Shown: positions 7,587 to 15,881, counted from the stretch's first letter. The stretch is DNA of 19,560 nucleotides from an uncultured Actinomycetes bacterium (GCA_937927875.1 CALEYV010000160.1:1-19560), one strand, 5' to 3'. Notes: generated by a model not told the origin, from the sequence alone. Translations and numbers: made by a program.

Positions 7587-7990
7587 TCGACGCGCCGGGC
7601 ACCGACGTCGGCGCCCGCATCGTCGGCCTCGGCACCGACCTGGTCGAGGTGCCGCGGTTCCGGCTCGCGATGGAGCGCCGCGGCGAGCGGTTGGGCGAGC
7701 GTCTCTTCAGCGACGACGAGCGCGCCTACGCCTACCGGCAGAAGGACCCCGCCAAGAGCCTCGCCGCCCGCTTCGGCGCCAAGGAGGCGGTCATGAAGGC
7801 GCTCGGCGTCGGGCTCTGGAAGTTCAAGCTGCGCGACGTGGAGGTCGTCCGCCAGAAGGGCGGCGCCCCCCGCGTCGCCCTGCATGGGCGCGCCGCCGAG
7901 CTCGCCGACGAGCGGGGGGTCCGCGACTGGCACCTGTCGCTCACCCACACCGACAGCACGGCGCTGGCGGTGGCGATCGCCGTCGGCTGA
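7583..7990 (+). CDS. acpS: Holo-[acyl-carrier-protein] synthase
   Basis: AcpS transfers 4'-phosphopantetheine from CoA to the serine of acyl carrier protein, activating fatty-acid synthesis. The 135-residue protein has IVGLGTDLVEVPRF (metal Asp19), LAARFGAKEAVMKALG (Glu68) and the C-terminal WHLSLTHTDSTALAVAIA, all typical. I chose the GTG at 7583 because it overlaps the glmS stop in a GTGA junction and has GGCGGAAG just upstream. An in-frame GTG at 7571 would add four residues but has no ribosome site. It follows glmS and precedes nnr, both common neighbours in actinobacteria. Confidence 0.93.
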   Translation: MIDAPGTDVGARIVGLGTDLVEVPRFRLAMERRGERLGERLFSDDERAYAYRQKDPAKSLAARFGAKEAVMKALGVGLWKFKLRDVEVVRQKGGAPRVALHGRAAELADERGVRDWHLSLTHTDSTALAVAIAVG

Positions 7991-7992
7991 GC

Positions 7993-9429
7993 ATGCAGCC
8001 GATCCTCACCCCCACCGAGATGGCCGCCGCCGACCGGCGCACCATCGCCGCCGGCACGCCGGTCGAGGTGCTCATGGACCGGGCCGGCCGCGCGGTCGCC
8101 TGGGAGGTGCGCCGCCGGCTCGATGGCGTCTACGGGCAGCGGGCCACGGTCGTCTGCGGCAAGGGCAACAACGGCGGCGACGGGCTCGTGACGGCTCGGA
8201 TCCTCGCCGGCTGGGGGATGCGCGTCGACTTCGTGGCGCTCGACCCGCCGCCGGCCCCGGAGGCGCTCGCCCGATCGCTGGCCCGGGCCGACGTCCTCGT
8301 CGACGCCATGTACGGGACCGGCTTCCGCGGCGCCCTCGACGGCGCGGCGGCCGACGTCGCGGCGGCCAGCGCGTCGCACCTCACGGTGGCGGTCGACATC
8401 CCATCCGGGATCGACGGCCACACCGGCGCCGCCGCCGGGCCGGCCGTGGAGGCGACCGCGACCATGACGTTCGCCGCCCGCAAGCCGGGGCTCTGTTTCG
8501 AGCCCGGCCGCACTCACGCCGGGGCGGTGACGGTGGCCGACATCGGCATCGACGTCGGGGCCCCGGCGCTGGCCCTGCTCGAGGACGACGACGTCAGCGC
8601 CTGGCTGGCGGGCAGCGAGCGGCCCCCGGACACCAACAAGTGGAAGGCCGGCCTGCTGGTCGTCGGCGGCTCCGGCGGGATGACGGGCGCGCCGACCTTC
8701 GTGAGCCGGGCCGGCCTGCGCGCCGGCGCCGGGATCGTCTGGTGTGCGGTGCCGGGCACCGACGCCGCCGCGCGCGGCGGCGGCTCGGAGGTGATCACGA
8801 AGGCGCTCCCCGCCAACGACGACGGCGACCTGGCCGGCCTCGGCGACCTGCCGGCCAGCCTCGAGCGGTTCCACGCCGCCGCCATCGGACCCGGTCTCGG
8901 CCCGTCCGACTCCGCCCGAGCCGCGGTCCGCGAGCTGGTGGCCGAGATCCCGGTGCCGCTGGTCCTCGACGCCGACGGCCTGAACGCCTTCGCCGGCGAC
9001 GCCCCGGCGCTTCGCGACCGGCCGGCGCCGACCGTGCTCACCCCCCACGAGGGCGAGTACGCCCGGCTCACCGGCGAGCCGGTCGGGTCCGACCGCGTCG
9101 ACGCGGCGCGGCGCCTCGCTGCTGCGTCCGGCTGCGTCGCGCTGCTCAAGGGCCCGGCCACCGTCGTGGCCGACCCGATCGGGCGCGCCGTCATCAACCC
9201 GACCGGCGGCGCCGAGCTCGCCACCGCCGGCAGCGGCGACGTGCTCACCGGGATCATCGGCGGGCTGCTGGCCCGCGGGCTCGACCCCTTCGCGGCCGCG
9301 GCCGCCGGCGCCTTCGTGCACGGCCGGGCCGCCGACGTCGCCGGGCATACTGGCCTCATCGCCAGCGATCTGATCGTGGCCCTGCCGCGCGCGTTGCACG
9401 CCCTCACCCCGGGCGGCGCCCGCTCGTGA
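7993..9429 (+). CDS. nnr: Bifunctional NAD(P)H-hydrate epimerase / ADP-dependent dehydratase
   Basis: Nnr repairs hydrated NADH and NADPH: the N-terminal domain epimerises the R-hydrate and the C-terminal domain dehydrates the S-form using ADP. In the 478-residue product the YjeF_N-type domain (about 1-205) shows GKGNNGGDG (56-64) and VAVDIPSGIDGHTG. The dehydratase domain (from about 210) shows GGSGGMTGAP, IGPGLG, ADGLNAF, LTPHEGEYARLTG, NPTGG and TAGSGDVLTGIIGGLLARG with catalytic Asp416. Both halves look intact. It starts two bases after the acpS stop and overlaps alr by four bases (GTGA). Confidence 0.95.
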   Translation: MQPILTPTEMAAADRRTIAAGTPVEVLMDRAGRAVAWEVRRRLDGVYGQRATVVCGKGNNGGDGLVTARILAGWGMRVDFVALDPPPAPEALARSLARADVLVDAMYGTGFRGALDGAAADVAAASASHLTVAVDIPSGIDGHTGAAAGPAVEATATMTFAARKPGLCFEPGRTHAGAVTVADIGIDVGAPALALLEDDDVSAWLAGSERPPDTNKWKAGLLVVGGSGGMTGAPTFVSRAGLRAGAGIVWCAVPGTDAAARGGGSEVITKALPANDDGDLAGLGDLPASLERFHAAAIGPGLGPSDSARAAVRELVAEIPVPLVLDADGLNAFAGDAPALRDRPAPTVLTPHEGEYARLTGEPVGSDRVDAARRLAAASGCVALLKGPATVVADPIGRAVINPTGGAELATAGSGDVLTGIIGGLLARGLDPFAAAAAGAFVHGRAADVAGHTGLIASDLIVALPRALHALTPGGARS

Positions 9430-10562
9430 CCGCGACCGAGCCCCACTTCCGCCCCACCTGGGGCGAGGTGGACCTCGACGCGGTCCGCGCCAACGTGCGT
9501 CAGCTCGCCGCGCTCGCGGCGCCGGCGGGGCTGCTCGCGGTCGTGAAGGCCGACGCCTACGGGCACGGCGCGGTGCCGGTCGCCCGAGCCGCGCTCGACG
9601 CCGGGGCGACCTGGCTCGGCGTCGCGCTCGTCGAGGAAGGCTCGGCGTTGCGCGACGCGGGGCTCGACGCACCCGTGCTCGTGCTCTCGGAGCCGCCGCC
9701 GGAGGCGGCGAGCGCGGTCGTGGCGGCCGGCCTGACCCCGGTCGTCTACACCGAGCAGGGCATCGAGGCGCTGGCCAAGGCGGTCGCCGACGCCGCCCGC
9801 GACGAGCCGCTCCCGGTCCACCTCAAGGTCGACACCGGGATGCACCGCGTCGGGTGCCCGCCCGCCCGCGCCCGCTCGCTCGTCGAGGCGGTCGCCGCCC
9901 GCCCCGAGCTCGACCTGGAGGGGATCTGCACCCACTGCGCGGTCGCCGACGAGCCCCACCGGCCCGAGACCCGGGCCCAGCTCGACGAGTTCCAGCGCCT
10001 CCTCGACACCCTCGACGGCGCGACGACGCGACCGCGGGTCGTGCACGCCGCCAACTCGGCCGCGCTGCTCGCCTTCCCCGACGCCCGCTTCGACCTGGTC
10101 CGGGTGGGCATCGCGTTGTACGGCGTCGCGCCCGGACCCGGGGTTGCCGACCGGGTCGAGCTCGTGCCCGCGCTGTCGCTGCGGGCCCGAGTCACGTACG
10201 TGAAGGAGCTGCCGGCCGGCGCCGGCATCTCCTACGGCCTCCGCTACACCATGCCGGCCGCCGGCCGTGTCGCGACGGTCCCGGTCGGCTACGCCGACGG
10301 CGTCCCCCGCAACCTCGGCCTCGCCGGCGGCGAGGTGCTGATCGGCGGCCGGCGACACTCCATCGCGGGCGCGGTGACGATGGACCAGCTCATGGTCGAC
10401 GTCGGTGACGCCTCGGTCGACGTCGGCGACGAGGTGGTGCTGCTCGGCGCCCAAGGTGACGAGGCCATCACGGCCGAGGAGTGGGCGGCGCGGCTCGGCA
10501 CCATCGCCTACGAGATCGTGACCGGCATCGGCCCCCGCGTGCCGAGGCGGTACCTCGGGTGA
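9426..10562 (+). CDS. alr: Alanine racemase
   Basis: A PLP enzyme that makes D-alanine for peptidoglycan. The 378-residue product carries the PLP lysine motif VVKADAYGHGA (Lys41), the barrel motif HLKVDTGMHRVGC, the substrate loop AANSAALL, the catalytic tyrosine motif ISYGLRYT (Tyr270), PVGYADGVPR, VTMDQLMVD and the closing IAYEIVTGIGPRVPRRYLG. The GTG start overlaps the nnr stop in a GTGA junction. Coupling nnr-alr-hydrolase-tsaE is a recurrent actinobacterial arrangement. Confidence 0.97.
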   Translation: MTATEPHFRPTWGEVDLDAVRANVRQLAALAAPAGLLAVVKADAYGHGAVPVARAALDAGATWLGVALVEEGSALRDAGLDAPVLVLSEPPPEAASAVVAAGLTPVVYTEQGIEALAKAVADAARDEPLPVHLKVDTGMHRVGCPPARARSLVEAVAARPELDLEGICTHCAVADEPHRPETRAQLDEFQRLLDTLDGATTRPRVVHAANSAALLAFPDARFDLVRVGIALYGVAPGPGVADRVELVPALSLRARVTYVKELPAGAGISYGLRYTMPAAGRVATVPVGYADGVPRNLGLAGGEVLIGGRRHSIAGAVTMDQLMVDVGDASVDVGDEVVLLGAQGDEAITAEEWAARLGTIAYEIVTGIGPRVPRRYLG

Positions 10563-11566
10563 GCGCATCCCGGCGCGCGCTCGCGACCCTCGGCGTGGCG
10601 GCCGGGATCGCGGCCGGCGCTGCCGCGGCCGGCTACGCCGGCGAGCGGGCGCTGCTGCGCTCGCTGCGGAACCGACCCGACCCCGACGCGGGCCTGCTCG
10701 GGAACCTGGAGGTCGACGAGACGTACCGGTTCCCCACCCACGACGGCGGCACCGCGTACACGGTGACCCGCGGGCAGGGGCCCCCGATCGTCTTCTCGCA
10801 CGGCGTGACGATCAGCTCCCGGGTCTGGGTCAAGCAGTTCCAGGAGCTGCCGGCGGCCGGGGCGCAGGTGATCGCCTTCGACCACCGCGGCCACGGCGAC
10901 TCCCTGGCGGGAGCGAGCGGCCACTCGGTCGACAACCTGGCCGCCGACCTCCGGGTCATCCTCGACGAGCTGGACCTCCGCGGCGCGGTCGTCGTCGGTC
11001 ACTCGATGGGCGGCGTCGCGACCCAGGCGTTCGCGCTTCGCTACCCCGACGTCCTGGCAGCGCGCGTCGCCGGCATCGTGCTGCTGTCGACGCTCGCCAA
11101 GACCAGCGTGTCGGCGTCTCGTCGGCTCCGTTGCCTCGCCGAGCGGGTGACCGGCGCCGTCGACGTGGGCCGGCTCGCCTCGCGTCCCGACGTCGGGACC
11201 CTCGTGGCGCGGGTCGGGTTCGGCCGTCAGCCGGTGCCCAGCCACGTCGAGCTCAACCGCCAGATGCTGGCCGGCTGTGACCCGTCGACCGCCCGCGACG
11301 CCACCGCCGCCCTCCTCGGGCTCGACCTCACCGCCGAACTGCCGTCCCTGCGCGTCCCGACGCTCGTCATCGGCGGCACCGCCGACGTGATCACGCCGCC
11401 GGCCGAGTCGCGACGGCTGGCCGAGCTCATCCCCGACGCCCGGCTCGAGATGCTCCCGGGCGCGGGCCACATGATCATGCTCGAGCGGACGACCGACTTC
11501 GAGCGGCTGCTGCTCGACTTCGCCCGCGAGGTGGGTGCGCTGCCGGCCACCGCCGGGGCCGCGTGA
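10559..11566 (+). CDS. Membrane-anchored alpha/beta hydrolase
   Basis: This 335-residue protein begins with an Ala/Gly-rich hydrophobic stretch (about 8-30) after two arginines, suggesting an N-terminal membrane anchor or signal. The hydrolase fold follows: PIVFSHGVT (oxyanion strand), FDHRGHGDS, the nucleophile elbow VVGHSMGG (Ser149), IGGTADVITPP (Asp276) and LPGAGHMIMLE (His304), a complete catalytic triad. The substrate is unknown. The GTG start overlaps the alr stop (GTGA), and its own stop overlaps the peptidase start. A hydrolase of this type between alr and tsaE is common in actinobacteria; its role there is not clear to me. Confidence 0.9.
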   Translation: MSASRRALATLGVAAGIAAGAAAAGYAGERALLRSLRNRPDPDAGLLGNLEVDETYRFPTHDGGTAYTVTRGQGPPIVFSHGVTISSRVWVKQFQELPAAGAQVIAFDHRGHGDSLAGASGHSVDNLAADLRVILDELDLRGAVVVGHSMGGVATQAFALRYPDVLAARVAGIVLLSTLAKTSVSASRRLRCLAERVTGAVDVGRLASRPDVGTLVARVGFGRQPVPSHVELNRQMLAGCDPSTARDATAALLGLDLTAELPSLRVPTLVIGGTADVITPPAESRRLAELIPDARLEMLPGAGHMIMLERTTDFERLLLDFAREVGALPATAGAA

Positions 11567-12444
11567 CGGGCGCGATCACCGACGTGCCCGGCGTGCTGGT
11601 CGGGCACTGGACCGGGACCGGCACCGGCGTGACCGTGGTCCTCGTCCCGCCGGGAACGACCGCGGCGGGCGAGGTGCGCGGCGGCGCGCCGGCGACGCGC
11701 GACCTCGACCTCCTGCAGCCGGACCGGACGATCGACACCGTCGACGCGGTCGTGCTGGCGGGCGGCTCCGCGTTCGGGCTCGCGGCCGCCGACGGCGTCA
11801 TGGACTGGCTCGCCGAGCGGGGGCGGGGCCTCACGACCCGGGGCGGCGTGGTCCCGATCGTGCCCACGGCCGCCATCTACGACCTGGTCGAGTCGGGCGC
11901 CGAGCGCCCCCGCGGCGAGCACGGCTGGGCCGCGGCCGACGCCGCAGCCGGGCCGCCCCTGACCACCGGCCGGGTCGGCGCCGGGCGGGGCGCCACCGTC
12001 GGGAAGTGGCGCGGCGCCGAGCACGCCGTCCCCGGCGGCCTCGGGTCGGCGAGCGCGCGCGTCGGCGACGCCACCGTGGGCGCGCTGGCGGTCGTGAACG
12101 CGCTCGGCGACGTCCTCGGCGAGGACGGCCGGGTGCTGGCTGGCTCCCGGGCCGGCCCCGACGCCGAGCCGTTCCCCGACGAGCTGCCCGAGCAGCCCAA
12201 CACGACGCTCGTCGTCGTGGCGACCGACGCCGAGCTGACGAAGCGCGACTGCTGGCTCGTCGCCCAGAGCGCGCACCACGGGCTCGCCCGCGCGCTGCAC
12301 CCGAGCCACACCCGCCACGACGGCGACCTCGCCGTCGCCCTCGCGACCGGCGCCGTGGAGGCCCATCTCGATCGGCTGCGGGTCGCCGCCACCGAGGTGG
12401 TGGCGGCGGCGGTGCGGGACGCGGTCGGCGGGGACGATGATTGA
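11563..12444 (+). CDS. P1 (S58, DmpA/ThnT-like) family self-processing peptidase
   Basis: The 293-residue protein starts ITDVPGVLVGHWT and contains VVLAGGSAFGLAAADGVMDWL and VGALAVVNALGDVL, hallmarks of the DmpA/P1 peptidase family. These enzymes cut themselves into alpha and beta chains and use the new N-terminal Ser or Thr as nucleophile. The cleavage strand here is PNTTLVVVATDAELT, aligning with DmpA GSI-LIVVATDA. The predicted cut is Asn213-Thr214, giving chains of 213 and 80 residues with Thr214 as nucleophile. An Asn-Thr cut resembles ThnT, a pantetheine hydrolase, rather than the Gly-Ser of DmpA aminopeptidase. The substrate cannot be told from sequence. No export signal is visible. 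GTGA overlaps the hydrolase gene, and a six-base gap follows before the glycosylase gene. Confidence 0.88.
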   Translation: MTGAITDVPGVLVGHWTGTGTGVTVVLVPPGTTAAGEVRGGAPATRDLDLLQPDRTIDTVDAVVLAGGSAFGLAAADGVMDWLAERGRGLTTRGGVVPIVPTAAIYDLVESGAERPRGEHGWAAADAAAGPPLTTGRVGAGRGATVGKWRGAEHAVPGGLGSASARVGDATVGALAVVNALGDVLGEDGRVLAGSRAGPDAEPFPDELPEQPNTTLVVVATDAELTKRDCWLVAQSAHHGLARALHPSHTRHDGDLAVALATGAVEAHLDRLRVAATEVVAAAVRDAVGGDDD

Positions 12445-12450
12445 CCCCCT

Positions 12451-13047
12451 ATGACGATCCTCGAGCCGTCGCCGGCCTGGGGTTCCTTCGCCGAGCTGGC
12501 GGCCGAGGCGTCGACGTGCACGAAGTGCCCGTTGGCCGAGGGCCGCACCCAAGTGGTGTTCGGCGTCGGCAACGAGCACGCCGACCTCGTCTTCGTCGGG
12601 GAGGGGCCGGGCGCCGAGGAGGACAAGCAGGGCATCCCGTTCGTCGGGCGGGCCGGCCAGCTCCTGACCAAGCTCATCGAGGGCATGGGGCTGCACCGCG
12701 ACGACGTCTACATCTGCAACGTCGTGAAGTGCCGGCCGCCCGGGAACCGGGACCCGCTGCCGCCCGAGATCGACGCCTGCCGCCCGTACCTCGAGGCCCA
12801 GCTCGACTTCCTCGCGCCCCGGGTCGTCGTCACCCTCGGCAACTTCGCCACCCGGCTCCTGCTCGACACCAAGGAGGGGATCACCAAGCTCCGCGGCCGC
12901 GAGGTCCCCTACCGGGACGGCGCCGCGGTGCTCATCCCGACGCTGCATCCCGCGGCGGTGCTGCGCACCGGCGGCGCCGCGCTCGCCCAGGCCCGGGCCG
13001 ACTTCGTGCTCGTGAAGCGGGCGCTCGCCCGTCCCCAGCCCGCGTGA
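12451..13047 (+). CDS. Family 4 (iron-sulfur) uracil-DNA glycosylase
   Basis: This 198-residue enzyme removes uracil from DNA at the start of base-excision repair. Four cysteines suit a [4Fe-4S] cluster: CTKC (Cys23, Cys26), KCRPPGNRDP (Cys94) and DACRPYL (Cys110). Motif A is GEGPGAEEDKQGIPFVGRAG (51-69 region), and motif B is HPAAVLR near the C-terminus. The cysteine pattern separates family 4 from family 5. The start ATG is the first in-frame codon after the P1 peptidase stop. tsaE overlaps its stop (GTGA). Its insertion between cell-wall and tRNA-modification genes looks lineage-specific. Confidence 0.93.
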   Translation: MTILEPSPAWGSFAELAAEASTCTKCPLAEGRTQVVFGVGNEHADLVFVGEGPGAEEDKQGIPFVGRAGQLLTKLIEGMGLHRDDVYICNVVKCRPPGNRDPLPPEIDACRPYLEAQLDFLAPRVVVTLGNFATRLLLDTKEGITKLRGREVPYRDGAAVLIPTLHPAAVLRTGGAALAQARADFVLVKRALARPQPA

Positions 13048-13529
13048 CCGACCTCGCCCTCCTCACCCGCTCCCCGACGGAGACCCGCGGCGTCGGCCGA
13101 GCCCTGGCGGCTGTGGTCCGACCCGGTGACGTGCTCGTCGTCGCGGGCGACCTCGGCGCGGGCAAGACCACGTTCGTGCAGGGCCTCGCCGAGGGGCTCG
13201 GGGTGCCGGACGGAATCGTGAGCCCGACGTTCACGCTCGCCCGCGAGTACGAGGGCCGGGTCCGGCTCGTCCACGTCGACCTCTACCGGCTCGACCGGGC
13301 CCAGGAGCTCCTCGACCTCGGGCTCGAGGACCTCGCCGACGACGCCGTGCTCGCCGTCGAGTGGGGCGACGTCGCGGTCGCGTACCTGGCGCCGGAGCAC
13401 CTCGAGGTGCGCCTGGCCGCCGGCCCCGACGCCGACGCGCTCGAGCACCGCACCCTCGCCCTCGCGCCGCGCGGGCGGTCCTGGGTCGCGCGCCAAGACG
13501 CGCTCGCGGCGGCGGTCGGAGCGGCCTGA
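13044..13529 (+). CDS. tsaE: tRNA t6A biosynthesis ATPase TsaE
   Basis: TsaE is the ATPase that works with TsaB and TsaD to form N6-threonylcarbamoyladenosine at position 37 of ANN-decoding tRNAs. The 161-residue product has a Walker A loop GDLGAGKTTF (35-44), the switch-like SPTFTLAREY, HVDLYRL (Asp79) and the VEWGD strand (Glu106), all family signatures. The GTG start overlaps the glycosylase stop (GTGA). Its stop shares one base with the tsaB start (TGATG). Confidence 0.95.
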   Translation: MTDLALLTRSPTETRGVGRALAAVVRPGDVLVVAGDLGAGKTTFVQGLAEGLGVPDGIVSPTFTLAREYEGRVRLVHVDLYRLDRAQELLDLGLEDLADDAVLAVEWGDVAVAYLAPEHLEVRLAAGPDADALEHRTLALAPRGRSWVARQDALAAAVGAA

Positions 13530-14221
13530 TGCTGGTCCTCGCCATCGACACCGCCACCCCGCAGGTCGCGGTCGCGCTCGGCGACGACGGGCGGGTCCGG
13601 GGCGAGATCCGGCTCGTCGGGCGGCGCCGTCACGCCGAGCAGCTGGCGCCGGCGATCGCCTACCTCGGCGAGCAGACCCGGGTCCGGCTCGAGCAGCTGG
13701 CCGCGGTGGCGGTCGGCATCGGCCCCGGCCTGTTCACCGGGCTGCGGGTCGGCGTGACGACGGCGAAGGTGATGGCCCAGACGCTGCGGATCCCGGTCGT
13801 CGCGGTCCCGAGCCCGGACCTGGTCGCTTACCCGCTGCGCCACGCGGGGCGGCTCATCGCGGTCGTCCTCGACGCCCGCCGCCGCGAGGTCTTCCACGCC
13901 CGGTACCGGCCGGTGCCGGGCGGGGTGCAGCGGGTCTCGGACTACGCGGTCGGGCCGGCCGCCGACCTGGTCGCCGAGCTCGAAGCCGGCGCGGATGAGG
14001 TGCTGCTGGCCGGCGACGGCGTCGAGCCGAACCGGCCCCAGTTCGCGTCGCTCGACCGGGCCGAGGAGGCGGGCCCCGAGTTCGAGGTGCCGAGCGCGAC
14101 CGCGCTCGTCGAGCTGGCGACGGGACGGGTCGAGCGGGAGGAGTTCACGTCGCCGTGGTCGGTGCAGCCGATGTACCTGCGGGCGAGCGACGCCGAGCTG
14201 GCGTGGGGGCAGCGGCGATGA
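13529..14221 (+). CDS. tsaB: tRNA t6A biosynthesis scaffold TsaB
   Basis: TsaB is a catalytically inactive ASKHA-fold partner of TsaD in the t6A complex. The 230-residue product starts MLVLAIDTATPQVAVAL and has the characteristic VGIGPGLFTGLRVGVTTAKVMA segment (about 62-82). It lacks the metal-binding HxxxH of TsaD, which distinguishes it. Its ATG overlaps the tsaE stop in TGATG, and the gene's own end overlaps rimI in ATGA. Confidence 0.94.
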   Translation: MLVLAIDTATPQVAVALGDDGRVRGEIRLVGRRRHAEQLAPAIAYLGEQTRVRLEQLAAVAVGIGPGLFTGLRVGVTTAKVMAQTLRIPVVAVPSPDLVAYPLRHAGRLIAVVLDARRREVFHARYRPVPGGVQRVSDYAVGPAADLVAELEAGADEVLLAGDGVEPNRPQFASLDRAEEAGPEFEVPSATALVELATGRVEREEFTSPWSVQPMYLRASDAELAWGQRR

Positions 14222-14763
14222 CGGTCACCGAGCCGCTCGTCGTGCACGTGCTGCCCATGCGGCGCCGGCACCTCCGGTCGATCCTGCGCATCGAGGCCCT
14301 CGTGTACCCGCGGCCGTGGAGCCACTCCCTCTTCCTCTCCGAGCTGGCCCTGCGCGGCTCGCGCGCCTACTTCGTCGCCCGGGTCGGCCGCGACGTGGTC
14401 GGCTACGCCGGCATCATGCTGACCGGCCAGGACGCGCACGTGACGACGATCGCGGTCGACCCGGCCCGGCACCGCCAGAAGATCGGCACCCGGCTGCTCC
14501 TGGTGCTGACCCGCGAGGCGCTCGCCCGCGGTGCCCGCAACATGACGCTCGAGGTCCGGCTCTCGAACCGGGGCGCCCAGGAGCTCTACCGCCAGTTCGG
14601 GTACTCGCCGGTCGGCGTGCGCAAGAACTACTACCAGGAGACCAACGAGGACGCGCTCGTGATGTGGGCCCACGACGTCGACGGCCCCGACTACTCGGCC
14701 CTGCTGGCCGCCCTCGAGCGCAACATCCCCGGCGAGACCCGCTACGAGGACCGGCGGTGGTGA
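14218..14763 (+). CDS. rimI: Ribosomal-protein-alanine N-acetyltransferase RimI-like
   Basis: This GNAT-fold acetyltransferase has 181 residues. The acetyl-CoA binding region is TTIAVDPARHRQKIGTRLLL, followed by LEVRLSNRGAQELYRQFGY and GVRKNYYQ, which match RimI-type N-alpha-acetyltransferases. RimI classically acetylates the N-terminus of S18, and in actinobacteria it may have a wider range. It lies between tsaB and tsaD, the standard context. ATG was chosen for the ATGA overlap with the tsaB stop; an upstream in-frame GTG at 14155 would run deep into tsaB. The C-terminus is about 25 residues longer than in E. coli RimI. Confidence 0.93.
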   Translation: MTVTEPLVVHVLPMRRRHLRSILRIEALVYPRPWSHSLFLSELALRGSRAYFVARVGRDVVGYAGIMLTGQDAHVTTIAVDPARHRQKIGTRLLLVLTREALARGARNMTLEVRLSNRGAQELYRQFGYSPVGVRKNYYQETNEDALVMWAHDVDGPDYSALLAALERNIPGETRYEDRRW

Positions 14764-15776
14764 CGGGCGCCGAGCCGCCGGCCCCGGTCCTCGGCATCGA
14801 GACGTCCTGCGACGAGACGGCGGCCGCGGTGGTCGTCGACGGCCGGGAGGTCCGGTCCTCGGTCGTCTCCAGCCAGGTCGACCTGCACGCCCGCTTCGGC
14901 GGCGTCGTCCCCGAGCTCGCCAGCCGGGCCCACCTCGAGCTCATCGGGCCCGTGATCGCCGAGGCGCTCGGCGAGGCCGCCACCGAGCTGTCCGACCTGG
15001 CCGCGGTCGCGGCCTGCCGCGGCCCCGGGCTGGCCGGGGCGCTGCTCGTCGGCGTCAGCGCGGCCAAGGCCCTCGCCCTCGTCGCCGGCCTCCCCTACAT
15101 CGGGGTGAACCACCTCGAGGCGCATCTCTACGCGGCGTGGCTCGAGGAGCCCGATCTCGCGCCGCCGCTCGCGGTGCTCGTCGTCTCGGGCGGCCACACC
15201 CTCCTCGTCACGATGGAGGACCACGGCCGCTACCGGGTCGTCGGCCAGACCGTCGACGACGCGGCCGGGGAGGCGTTCGACAAGGTGGCCCGCCACCTCG
15301 GCCTCGGCTACCCGGGCGGCCCGGCCATCGACGCCCTCGCCCGCCAGGGCGACCCGGAGGCCATCCGCTTCCCCCGGGCCATGCCGGGCGAGCCCGACTT
15401 CTCGTTCGCGGGCCTGAAGACGGCGGTCGTGAACCACGTCCGCCACCACCCCGACGCCGCCGTCCCCGACGTGGCGGCGTCGTTCCAGGCCGCGGTCATC
15501 GACCAGCTCGTCGACAAGCTCGCGACCGCCGCCGACGAGGCCGACGCCCCGACCCTGGTGCTCGGCGGCGGGGTGGCCGCCAACTCGGCGCTGCGGGAGC
15601 GGGTGGCGACGCTGGCCGCCGCCACCGGCCGCCGCGCCTTCCTGCCCGCCCCGGCCCTCTGCACCGACAACGGGGCGATGATCGCCGGCGCCGCCTGGTG
15701 GCGCTGGCAGGCGTTCGGGCCCACCCCGCTCGACGACGGGGTCGAGCCGACCCTCGGCCTGCCCCTCGCCGGCTGA
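14760..15776 (+). CDS. tsaD: tRNA t6A threonylcarbamoyltransferase TsaD
   Basis: TsaD transfers the threonylcarbamoyl group to A37 of tRNA. The 338-residue product has LGIETSCDETAAAVV (11-25), the metal histidines in NHLEAH (His118, His122), VVSGGHTLLV, AGEAFDKVARHLGLGYPGG, LGGGVAANSALRERV and CTDNGAMIA with metal ligand Asp303. All catalytic features are present. The GTG at 14760 overlaps the rimI stop (GTGA); another GTG lies three bases upstream. This closes the long operon; groES follows with its own promoter. Confidence 0.97.
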   Translation: MTGAEPPAPVLGIETSCDETAAAVVVDGREVRSSVVSSQVDLHARFGGVVPELASRAHLELIGPVIAEALGEAATELSDLAAVAACRGPGLAGALLVGVSAAKALALVAGLPYIGVNHLEAHLYAAWLEEPDLAPPLAVLVVSGGHTLLVTMEDHGRYRVVGQTVDDAAGEAFDKVARHLGLGYPGGPAIDALARQGDPEAIRFPRAMPGEPDFSFAGLKTAVVNHVRHHPDAAVPDVAASFQAAVIDQLVDKLATAADEADAPTLVLGGGVAANSALRERVATLAAATGRRAFLPAPALCTDNGAMIAGAAWWRWQAFGPTPLDDGVEPTLGLPLAG

Positions 15777-15786
15777 CCGGTCGGGC

Positions 15787-15816
15787 TTGCCGGGCGTCGC
15801 CGGCGCACGGTATCTT
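15787..15816 (+). promoter_or_regulatory. Promoter of groES
   Basis: TTGCCG (15787-15792) and TATCTT (15811-15816) are separated by 18 bp. Transcription would start at about 15823, inside the CIRCE operator that follows, so bound HrcA would block initiation. Confidence 0.65.
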
Positions 15817-15819
15817 GGC

Positions 15820-15846
15820 CTAGCACTCACACCCGCCGAGTGCTAA
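15820..15846. promoter_or_regulatory. CIRCE operator (HrcA binding site)
   Basis: CTAGCACTC, nine bases, then GAGTGCTAA. This matches the consensus TTAGCACTC-N9-GAGTGCTAA with one mismatch, at the first base. CIRCE is bound by the heat-shock repressor HrcA and controls groES/groEL in many bacteria. It sits just downstream of the -10 box and 35 bases before the groES ATG. Confidence 0.95.
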
Positions 15847-15881
15847 CTGATCGCCCATCCCCGCCGCAGGAGGCGCACCGC

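Noticed and set aside
7732..10568. Two long minus-strand open frames opposite acpS, nnr and alr
   Set aside because: No family motifs, shadow-like composition and full overlap with well-identified genes.
14218..14763. Lys in place of Gly in the RimI acetyl-CoA loop (RQKIGT) as a sign of inactivity
   Set aside because: An R-x-K-I-G variant is, as far as I recall, common in RimI-type acetyltransferases, so it is not evidence of a defect.
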